Assembly: GCA_963921935.1 (NCBI GenBank)
Contig: OY998179.1
Span: 59,130,222 to 59,194,221 of the forward strand
Direction of reading: 5' to 3'
Source of the DNA: Galeruca laticollis
Taxonomy: Eukaryota > Arthropoda > Insecta > Coleoptera > Chrysomelidae
Length of the DNA: 64,000 nt
Part shown: one piece after another, positions 57,010 to 64,000 of the stretch
How positions within the stretch are numbered: position 1 is the stretch's first letter
Layout of the letters: every line of letters starts with the position of its first letter
Made by a program: the position numbers and the translations under genes
Notes under the pieces: generated by a model
What the model was told of the DNA's origin: nothing
Databases searched by the model: none
Seen by the model: only the letters and a program-made list of their open reading frames with translations

Positions 57010-57645
57010 ACCCCCTCCTTAAATGGAAGTTCCTCCTGGAACTTTTGTGTAGCCGAGACTGGATGTTTGAATCGACAACTGGCCCTATTTCTACACTTTC
57101 CTATCTTATGGAAATAACAGGGCACCGTCTTCATCCTATACTGATAACGGGGGTTGTAGCTGCAAATTCATATTTGGACACCGGTATCTTGGAAGATCAC
57201 CTCTACCATGTTCCTGATGATTCACCAATCCAACTGGTTACTCGCTATCTTAGGCATAGCCGGTTTATTCACACTGGATTTCAGCACATGGTCTCGGAGG
57301 AAAAGTGCTTCCCACACATCGAGGTTGATAGATCGATCTTGAGATTCATTTTTAGTTACCACGTAGAAGAAGTACCGCGAATTGTGTTTCAGTCTCAACG
57401 TCTTGCCAGGGGCCGGAATCTGATCTTCAAGTTTTTCTAATTGCCCGAACTTCTTTCGAAAGACGGTTGCCAACCGTCGTGCGTTCTTGCAACGGGCGGG
57501 GATGTTGTATGCCAGTGAGTAATCTTCCGGGGGAGTGAACAAATCTTGTCGTTGTTCTGAAGTGACTCCATATCTAGCTTTCCCGGTAACTCCATACGCG
57601 CCCATATATTCATCGAGGGTAGGGTCAAACACATCTCGAATATGG
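57010..57645 (-). pseudogene. pol C-terminal extension: OARD1-like macro domain and CCCH zinc finger
   Basis: Frame 57632-57222 ends with a macro-domain-like segment: QDLFTPPEDYSLAYNIPARC, RRLATVFRKKFGQLEKLEDQ, LKHNSRYFFYVVTKN and AMPKIASNQLDW. After one TGA the same frame gives MVEVIFQDTGVQI (the usual last strand) and, after another TGA, a C-x7-C-x5-C-x3-H finger at 57119-57063, ending at the polypurine tract. The layout matches ADP-ribose-processing macro domains of the OARD1/TARG1 type, which remove ADP-ribose from proteins. The glycine-rich ADP-ribose loops are altered (KNARR, ASNQ), so binding is doubtful in this copy. It directly follows the integrase tail. Confidence 0.65.
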
Positions 57646-57649
57646 TTTA

Positions 57650-58662
57650 CTCCTTTCTCTAGGTCATGGTCTCCTTCAAATGGCGCTAGTCGATTTTGGT
57701 GAACTACTTTTGGTTTTCCGTTGGGGATTTTGCTTATGCGATATATAACATCATTGATCCTTTCCTTGATTAAGTATGGACCTTTCCAGGATTTTTGTGT
57801 TTTGGAGAAAATCCTTTTCTCCTAGTCAGGTTGCGTAACCATATTTTGTCCCCTTCTTCAAAACCGCCTACTGTGGCCTACATGTCGTACCGACTTTTTA
57901 TTCTGTCGCTGGCAACTTGCATATTTGTTCGAACTAATATATAAATATCGTCCAGCCTTCTTCTCCTGCTAGATCTTCTCCAGGCCGACAGCCAGATTCC
58001 AGGTCACAAAGAAGTCTCATTTCACGTCTAAACATGATTTTCGCAGGTATTTTACCTGTAGACTCAATGACGGCATATCGATAAGCCAATGCGAATAGGG
58101 AAATATACTGGTCCCAATCTCTCTGATGGCTGGAAACTACTTTGGACAGGTATTTTACAATAGTCCCGTCCATTCTCTCGACCAATCCATCTGACTATGG
58201 ATGTATTGCTGTTGTCCTGGTCTTCTTCACTCCCAGCTTGTCGCAAATCTCCTGGAATAGATGGCTTTCGAAATTTCTTCCCTGGTCGCCTTGGACTTCC
58301 AAGGTCACTCCATATCGGCTGATGAATTATTTCACCAATATATCCGCGACAGTTGTGGCCTCTTGGTTCGGGATATCGTAGATTTCCACCCACTTCGTAA
58401 AATAATCCATTACAACCAGTATGTTTTTGCCACCATTTTTTATCGTCGAGAATGGTCCAACGATATTTAAAGCAATCCTTTCGAAAGGGGTTCCAACATT
58501 ATTCTGTTTCATAGGTGCCTTTCTCTTGCGATGTGGTCCATTACTCGTAGCACAAGTCGTACGTTTCTTACACCAGTCCTTCACATCGTCGAACCAGTTC
58601 AACCAAGAAAAGCTTTCACGGACTCGCTGAAGGGTTTTCTTCACTCCCAGATGGTCTCCCAA
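57650..58662 (-). pseudogene. Gypsy integrase, frameshifted
   Basis: Frame 58327-58662: HLGVKKTLQRV, the zinc-binding region with CKKRTTCATS, then ALNIVGPFSTIKNGGKNILV and DYFTKWVE (DxxTKWxE block with catalytic Asp; the first Asp of the DxxGP motif reads N, in NIVGP). After a frameshift comes GRNFESHLFQEICDKLGVKK (usually DQGxxF with the second Asp), then in frame 57934-58185 MVERMDGTIVKYLSKVV (NGxVER-like, catalytic Glu). A GPYLIKERINDVIYRI segment at 57790-57740 is the GPY/F module. It would insert cDNA into chromosomes; breaks make it dead. Confidence 0.8.
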
Positions 58663-58694
58663 TGGACTGACGTGTAACTTCTTCAGTACCTCAG

Positions 58695-59255
58695 CTACTC
58701 TCGTTCTTGGGATAAGTCTGGCATTAGAATTGTCAGTGGTCGTAGTTTGACGAACGTCACTAGTACGCAGGATCCAATCCAGGTTTTCTTCTTGATGCTA
58801 ACTGGGTAATCATTCACGTTTATCACACGTACTGGAATCTCTTCCGCTGACGTAACCAATCGTTTTCCAATTAAAACTCCTTTGCCAACCTCTTCGCCGT
58901 GGTTTTTTGTCTCCATCATAACAGGTGTACCTTCCTCCATGATTCCCTGTAGCCGTACTACTATCATGGTTTCACTTCGTGCAGGTAGAACGGTATCTTC
59001 CTGTACAGCTGCCAACACCACGCTGCCTTCATATGGATGAACGAATACCTCCTCGGAACCCACTTTAATGGTTCTGTTTCTAAAGTCTAATTGGAAGCCA
59101 TGTACATTCATCACGTCCATTCCCAGGATCACGTCTTCTTCAATGTTAGCTACGATTACCGTATGCCTGAACTCTTCTGCGCCAATTCTCAATTGGATTA
59201 GTGTCTCACTGTGAACGTTGATACTCTCACCTGTGGCGATCCGCAGTCGCAGTCT
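58695..59255 (-). pseudogene. Gypsy protease C-terminal part and linker
   Basis: Reads RLRIATGESINVHSETLIQL just before 59192, then HTVIVANIEEDVILGMDVMN (the ILGxD protease strand) and a long linker to LRPLTILMPD, ending near 58725. The adjacent sequence is already the integrase N-terminus, so the whole RT-RNase H region is deleted. The N-terminal DTG part is on the other side of the PLE insertion. Confidence 0.75.
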
Positions 59256-59322
59256 CGTTGAAGTTTATTATTTCTTGGAGAAAGAAAAGGTTTGTATTTC
59301 GTGCAGAATTTCAATTTATAAA

Positions 59323-59366
59323 ATCATAGCAAAGTGCTTTCGACTACAAAGTCATCATCAGTGCTT
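59323..59366 (-). ncRNA. Candidate hammerhead ribozyme (left terminus, PLE family 3)
   Basis: Minus strand: AGCA, CTGATGA (perfect core), hairpin GACT/AGTC, GAAA, GC-loop-GC helix III, then TA as the cleavage context and TGATT. Helix III is A-U, G-C, C-G. Helix I pairs AAGCA with TGATT except one position. This is a minimal type I hammerhead layout, as described for PLEs. One unpaired U sits between CTGATGA and helix II. Confidence 0.55.
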
Positions 59367-60310
59367 ACCTGTAACTAAGTAACATTGAATTTAAGAAACT
59401 TTGATAATGAGAACTTTGAAAATTGAAACAATTACTTACTCGTCAGGTGCACAAGAGCCAGACCATAAAATTACCATGTGTCCAGAGGACCATGTAAATA
59501 TTTGAAAAAGGGACATCATATGAACAACATTTTAAAATATCCTCATTCCAGGATTAACCTGGATAAAAGTTTCAAAAGGCGCAACACATGTCTGCTGAAA
59601 CTTAGTCCAATCCATAACTAAATAAATAAATGAAAATTGACATTGTGTCAAAAGCTGACAATAAAGTTTGGCATAGAACATGACATAGAAAAATAATGAT
59701 CTGTGTTTTGAAAATTGATAATAGACAAATTAGTCAAATTGATCTTTCTAATTTAAACGTCTATTAAGGGGAATGTACGCTCTGTTTAAATTAACTTGAG
59801 TGTTGAGACAAAGGTCATTATTCAGTAATTCCCTGTTAATATGTAAATCTTCAAGAAAATCTAATCTATTGTAATGTTTGGAACTCACCTCCTGTAAATT
59901 CCCCTTCATAGACGTTTAAAATAGAAAGATCAATTTGACTAATTTGTCTATTATCAATTTTCAAAACACAGATCATTATTTTTCTATGTCATATTCTATG
60001 CCAAACTCCATTGTCAGCTTTTGACGTAATGTCAACTTTCATTTATTTATTTAGTTATAGATTGGACTAAGTTTCAGCAGACATGTGTTGCGCCGTTTGA
60101 AACTTTTATCCAGGTTAATCCTGGAATGAGGATATTTTAAAATGTTGTTCATGTGGTGTCCTTTTTTTAAATATTTACATGGTCCTCTAGACACATGGTA
60201 TTTTTATGGTCTGGCTTTTGTACACCTGACGAGTAAGTAATTTTTTCAATTATCAAAGTTCTCATTCTCAAAATTTCTTAAATTCAATTCAATGTTACTT
60301 ACTTACAGGT

Positions 60311-60355
60311 ACGCACTGATGATGACTCTGTAGTCGAAAGCGCTTTGCTATGATT
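60311..60355 (+). ncRNA. Candidate hammerhead ribozyme (right terminus, PLE family 3)
   Basis: Inverted partner of the 59323 motif on the plus strand: CTGATGA 60316-60322, GACT/AGTC hairpin, GAAA 60336-60339, helix III GC...GC, TA at 60349-60350. The few substitutions between arms fall in loops (CTTTG to CTCTG; ACTTT to GCTTT). Confidence 0.55.
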
Positions 60356-60435
60356 TTATAAATTGAAATTCTGCACGAAATACAAACCTTTTTTTCATCC
60401 AATTATATTGGAACGTGCACACAGCTTGACAATTT

Positions 60436-60838
60436 TCACTTAATTATTTCTGGTCGTATAATGGTTCTAGTTGATCCAGTGTCTACCAGCAGAGGATATA
60501 TCTTGCTACTCACTTCGCCATCTACATATACACTGTCGTTGCGACATCTGAGCGAAGCTATCAGTATGAGAGGGTTTTTGGAACGATCATGGGGTTCTTG
60601 GTTTGCAGGAGCCCTGGGACGCTCATACGAACTACGTACATGCCCTAGCTCGCTACAATTCCAGCATCTGATCTTTTTCGGCTTCTTGTCCATCATACTT
60701 TTTATTAAACTGACGAACTGGTCAAATCTGTCTCCGTCACTTTCTTCTTGGATGGTCCTAATTTTGTTATATCCCGTAGCCTTCGTTGATGCTTCATATT
60801 CAAGGGCAGCTGTCAATGCGTCAACTGATGCATGGCTT
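60436..60838 (-). pseudogene. Gypsy gag C-terminus and protease start
   Basis: Frame 60436-60816 (open a little further upstream): ALTAALEYEASTKATG, then a zinc knuckle IRCWNCSELGHVRSSYERP in which the last Cys of C-x2-C-x4-H-x4-C is Tyr, then LLVDTGSTRTIIRPEIIK with the protease DTG. The frame stops beside the PLE insertion. The gag capsid part is missing; the sequence joins a 47-bp LTR fragment directly. Confidence 0.75.
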
Positions 60839-60885
60839 TGACAGAGTCGGATTCAGGGACTACACTAGTGTGCAATTTCGTAACA
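60839..60885 (-). repeat. Residual 5' LTR fragment
   Basis: TGTTACGAAATTGCACACTA and onward match the first ~47 bases of the 57007-56563 LTR, then switch to gag. A deletion has removed the rest of the LTR and the gag N-terminus. Confidence 0.7.
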
Positions 60886-61818
60886 ATATTGAAATTTAAT
60901 GTTTTCGATATGAACTTAAATAGAATATCGGAGGATTGTATAGACAAACGATGTCTTTTAGATTATCAGCGGCTGTGGAAATTAGTCCCCGTGAAAATAA
61001 TTTCTCGTGTGATAAATGTCAGGGCCTGTTAATATTTTGAATTATCTTTTAAGTGATTGTGAAAAGTGGTACATCTTAAATAGAAATCCTCAATCTCCAC
61101 AATTATAGGGAACCGTTAAATTACATAAAATATCGAAACCAATTAGACCTGTAGTTTCTTATGTTAATACTACTAATAATATATGAGCAAAAAAACTTGA
61201 CAATATACTTAATAATTACGGATATATATCTAAATACTCAATTAAAAATTCAATAGAACTAATCAAAGAATTAAATACCTTCAACTTACAGGATAACTCT
61301 AAACTCATTTCATTTGATGTTACCAATATGTTCATTAAAATTCTTGCATAAGAATGTCTAACACTTTTATGAAAATTACTAGAAGATAAAAATATTAATC
61401 CAGGGATAATATCAGATATACTTAATTTATTGATGTATGTATTAATCAGAATTATTTCACTTATGACAATCTGATATATAATAAAAATGAAGGTTTACCA
61501 ATGGGAAGCCCTATATTTCCAATTTTGGCAAACATTTTAATGGACAAATTTGAAAGAAAAATCTTTGATAGTAATATTTTAAAAAATATCTTATTTTGGT
61601 ACTATAGATATGTAGATGACATATTAGCTGGTTTTATAGGTATATTAATACTTTACACCCAAAAATTAAGTTTACATTAGAAGTTGAAGAAAATAACTCA
61701 ATCACTTCTCTTGATTTAAAAATTCAAAGAGTTAATAATGTACTTCATTATTCAATTTACAGAAAACCAACACACACTATTGTGATTATTCCATATGGTT
61801 CCAATCATCCCATGTCTT

Positions 61819-62023
61819 AATTATCTGCATTAATGAATATCACTCGATGTATCAATAGCCATACTACACAATGTTAGAGTAGAATTTTGTAATTGTTAAT
61901 ACTTATACCATGTAATTAGGTTTTAAAACCGGTTTGGAATAAATAAATAAATAAATTCGTAAATAAATAAATAAATAAATAAATAAGTGAATAAATAAAT
62001 AAATAAATAAATAAATAAACACA

Positions 62024-62062
<39 letters not shown>

Positions 62063-62067
62063 ATGAA

Positions 62068-62098
<31 letters not shown>

Positions 62099-62111
62099 AA
62101 AAATAAAAAAA

Positions 62112-62162
<51 letters not shown>

Positions 62163-62202
62163 AAAAATAAATAAATAAATAAATAAATTAGCAGCATTTA
62201 AT
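61819..62202 (+). mobile_element. LINE 3' end with expanded (TAAA)n tail and target duplication
   Basis: AATTATCTGCATTAAT (61819-61834) and AATTAGCAGCATTTAAT (62186-62202) flank ~105 bp of unique sequence ending GGTTTTAAAACCGGTTTGG, followed by ~250 bp of imperfect (TAAA)n (61939-62188). The PLE sequence resumes after it. This is a very short 5'-truncated retroposed tail whose terminal tetranucleotide has expanded. Confidence 0.65.
61939..62188. repeat. (TAAA)n microsatellite
   Basis: About 60 tetranucleotide units with scattered interruptions. The Leu/Ile/Tyr-rich frame on the minus strand is an artefact of this repeat. Confidence 0.95.
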
Positions 62203-62975
62203 TCAATTATACATAGTTCATTTTAAGTGAAAAAATGTAATTTTGATAGAGAAATCAATACAGTTAAACAAATAGCAATATACAACGGTTATCCTTTACA
62301 TTTGATAAATAAATAAATTAATAAAAAAGAGGAAAAAGACAACTAATATTTCCTAAACAAAATAAAGAGATCAAAAATTATAAAACCATCACATATGTAG
62401 GTAATATTTCAAAGCTAATATCTTTAGCAACAAATACAACAATTTCTTTTAAAACAGAAAGTAATATGAGTACAAAATTATTAAATGTAGAATCAAAAAT
62501 ATATTCATTAAAGAAGTCTAGTATATATAAACTTAAATGTCCAGAATGTAATTTTGTCTATTTGGGTCACACCCTTAGAAATTTTTGAAATCCGATACAG
62601 TGAATACTTACGAACATACAGATAAAAACAACCAGATAAATCAAACTACGCAAAACATCTACTTGACAGCAAACATTCACTGATACCTAACAGAGAATTA
62701 AAACTACTACATATTTATGATAGGAAACAAGAACTGGATTTCCTTGAAGAATTGGAAATTAGAAGATACTTGAACAGATAAATCTATAGAGATTTCTACT
62801 GTTGAACTGTCTTCTTAAATGATAACTGTAAATATCAGCAGATATAGTTTTCCTGGTTTTCTATATCATTGCACAGTTATACTGATCTTAAATGGGAAAA
62901 AAGATATCCAGGATATCCCCATAGGGCTAATAATATTTAGGCTTTGATATTTGTAATATCATATCTTCTCCGTTG

Positions 62976-62976
<1 letters not shown>

Positions 62977-63014
<38 letters not shown>
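62977..63014. repeat. (AT)n microsatellite inside PLE terminus
   Basis: Replaces a short ATATTA-like stretch of other PLE family 1 copies. Confidence 0.85.
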
Positions 63015-63018
<4 letters not shown>

Positions 63019-63113
63019 GTCAATCACAAGGTAGGTTATATATATCACTTCTTGATCTAGCCAAAAATAATTATTAAACATCAGGTAGGCATTAAATGAA
63101 ATGTAACTTCTGG

Positions 63114-63156
63114 CATTCTGACGAAGATATTTATTATCGAAATAATGATCAAATTT
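63114..63156 (+). ncRNA. Hammerhead-like motif, PLE family 1 fourth copy
   Basis: CTGACGA 63118-63124, GATA/TATC hairpin, GAAA 63139-63142, then TAATGATC giving a U-A closing pair in helix III and TC as the cleavage context. Confidence 0.4.
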
Positions 63157-63262
63157 CTTAAAAATTTTAAGATTCTATCAATATATTGTGGAATTATCTA
63201 GAAACAGTTAGTTTCATTTAAAACAGGAATATGAGTATATTCCACAAAGTAAGAGTCGAGAC

Positions 63263-64000
63263 AGTAAATTTCACTATAATTATTCATAACTACAATTGTA
63301 TCAAACAAGTAGCATATTTGGTCAAAGGATCGTTACCATTTTATGTACCTTTGCGTAAGCAAACGTTCTTTCTTGTTCTCAATCTAATTGTTACACACCT
63401 TTAACAACACGAATCCAAACAACAATTTGAAAAATACAAATTATCTAATAAATCACAACAGAAACCGCTATAAAACACACACACACACATTATCAAACAG
63501 CCAAATTAACGTAAACAAGCTAATCGGTACCAATGGTGACGTCACATAACAGTTCCCGCACCCCACCAAAATTTCCAACACACGTTACATGGAAATAAAC
63601 AATTCTGTCTATCTATAATCGTTGGGATTAACAGGTATTCGAGTATCATCTATCATGTGTTGTGCATCATGTGTTCTGTGTCATCTGTCATGTGTTCAGG
63701 ATCATATCTCGCCTGTCCCGTGTTCTGGTCAAAAAGGGATTAGCATGTCTGGAAGCAAACTGCAGTGCGATAGTCACGTGACGTTATTTGATTATACAGA
63801 GTATGGTGAAGACGTTCGATTCCCAAAAGGCATAGCATAGTTTGTTGTTTATACAGGGTATAACCAAGACGTTCGATACCAACTTGAAGTTTGTTAGTTG
63901 TGTTGAAACTCCAAAACAGTATGTTAAAGGTAACGAAAAGCTTGATTTTTACTATGCCAGCATGATAAACATTTGAAAATGTTTTGTCTTCCCACAGGAA
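63263..64000. other. No gene recognised; short tandem duplication
   Basis: AT-rich to 63520, then a mixed region with CATGTGTT-like near-repeats (63640-63700). At 63795-63890 a ~60-bp stretch is duplicated in tandem (TATACAGAGTATGGTGAAGA, CGTTCGATTCC against TATACAGGGTATAACCAAGA, CGTTCGATACC). No family recognised; the window ends here. Confidence 0.45.

Larger units (their letters stand above)
59281..60395 (-). mobile_element. PLE family 3: minimal copy with ~500-bp inverted termini
   Basis: Bases 59281-59775 and 59894-60395 are inverted copies of each other (start AAGGTTTGTATTTCGTGCAG; roughly 95% alike by eye). The ~118-base centre, read on the minus strand, gives NRLDFLEDLHINRELLNNDL, matching the C-terminal LDFLEELEIRR tail of PLE GIY-YIG proteins. 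So this is a PLE reduced to its pLTRs and last codons, inserted in the Gypsy protease. A clear target duplication was not found. The termini carry hammerhead-like motifs. Confidence 0.75.
56563..60885 (-). mobile_element. Ty3/Gypsy-like element with macro domain, internally deleted
   Basis: Minus-strand order: LTR start fragment (60885-60839), gag C-terminus and protease start (60835-60436), a PLE insertion (60395-59281), protease C-terminal part (59255-58695), integrase (58662-57650), macro domain (about 57610-57130), CCCH finger (57119-57063), polypurine tract, 3' LTR (57007-56563). RT and RNase H are missing between protease and integrase, and most of the 5' LTR and gag N-terminus is deleted. 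Many frameshifts. LTR tips are TG...CA. Confidence 0.85.
61020..63262 (+). mobile_element. PLE family 1, fourth copy, 5'-truncated
   Basis: Aligns with 5640-8380 without the piggyBac insertion. RT blocks: near 61110 GTVKLHKISKPIRPVVSYVN; near 61310 ISFDVTNMFIKI (motif A); 61490-61560 GLPMGSPIFPILANI (motif B); 61605-61630 RYVDDILAGF (motif C). The GIY-YIG part is at 62440-62780, the terminal repeat at 62800-63262. Frames are full of stops. It is split by a LINE 3' end with a TAAA tract (61835-62188), and an AT microsatellite has grown in the terminal repeat (62977-63014). Confidence 0.8.

Noticed and set aside
59281..60395. Fold-back DNA transposon or MITE interpretation
   Set aside because: The centre encodes the end of a PLE GIY-YIG protein and the arms carry hammerhead-like cores, which fit PLE pLTRs better.
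61916..62197. 93-codon minus frame rich in Leu, Ile, Tyr and Phe (membrane-like)
   Set aside because: It is entirely the translation of a TAAA/TTTA tetranucleotide repeat.
1..64000. CRISPR arrays, tRNA genes, rRNA genes, bacterial operons
   Set aside because: The sequence is eukaryotic and transposon-rich; I saw no spacer arrays, cloverleaf-like sequences with tRNA promoter boxes, or rRNA segments. Repeats of regular size are the 165-bp satellite units.

Overview
The window is AT-rich eukaryotic DNA, almost certainly from an insect genome. The element mix points to an arthropod: Penelope-like elements (PLEs), an R4/Dong-type LINE, RTE/Jockey-type LINEs, Ty3/Gypsy elements, and piggyBac, pogo and mariner DNA transposons. 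A TTAGG array (the insect telomere motif) also occurs, though here it is a retrotransposon tail. I cannot name the species. I found no host gene, tRNA, rRNA or CRISPR array. Nearly everything I can recognise is transposable-element sequence in nested layers, most of it decayed.

Layout. 1-2.75 kb: two copies of one LINE facing each other. 3.2-8.4 kb: a complex PLE insertion (inverted fragment, truncated tandem fragment, longer copy) with a small piggyBac-like element at a TTAA inside the reverse-transcriptase region. 10.3-12.3 kb: LINE scraps. 12.9-14.75 kb: a ~165-bp tandem array whose flanks recur at solo copies at 27.6 and 34.6 kb, so the array belongs to a mobile element. 16.0-17.7 kb: a second PLE family with a 411-codon RT plus GIY-YIG frame between perfect 83-bp inverted ends. 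17.9-25.15 kb: a very young non-autonomous Ty3/Gypsy-like element on the minus strand (LTRs ~1.94 kb, two mismatches seen) with gag and protease but almost no pol. 27.8-30.5 kb: an R4/Dong-type LINE with an intact 841-codon ORF (RT, zinc knuckle, restriction-like endonuclease) seated in TAA repeats.

31-41.5 kb: a Crypton-like remnant, MITE-like hairpins, a solo PLE terminus, a dead mariner-family transposase, a LINE ORF1 with zinc knuckles, then unassigned AT-rich DNA. 41.5-46.8 kb: a minus-strand LINE split by a ~3.2-kb pogo-type transposon. 46.8-50.2 kb: a plus-strand LINE split by an antisense LINE fragment whose 3' tail is (CCTAA)n and which has a 12-bp target duplication. 53.4-54.0 kb: a solo Gypsy LTR. 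56.6-60.9 kb: a damaged Ty3/Gypsy element (minus) whose pol lacks RT/RNase H but keeps integrase followed by an OARD1-like macro domain and a CCCH zinc finger; a third PLE family with ~500-bp inverted ends sits in its protease. 61.0-63.3 kb: another copy of the first PLE family, with a LINE 3' end and long TAAA tract inside.

Most notable: (1) the macro domain plus CCCH finger at the C-terminus of a Gypsy polyprotein; (2) hammerhead-ribozyme-like motifs in the termini of the PLE families; (3) the mobile element with variable-number internal satellite repeats; (4) the young gag-pro LTR element with repeated primer-binding-site-like sequence; (5) the LINE with a telomere-like tail. All functions are inferred from sequence read by eye; no database search was run.
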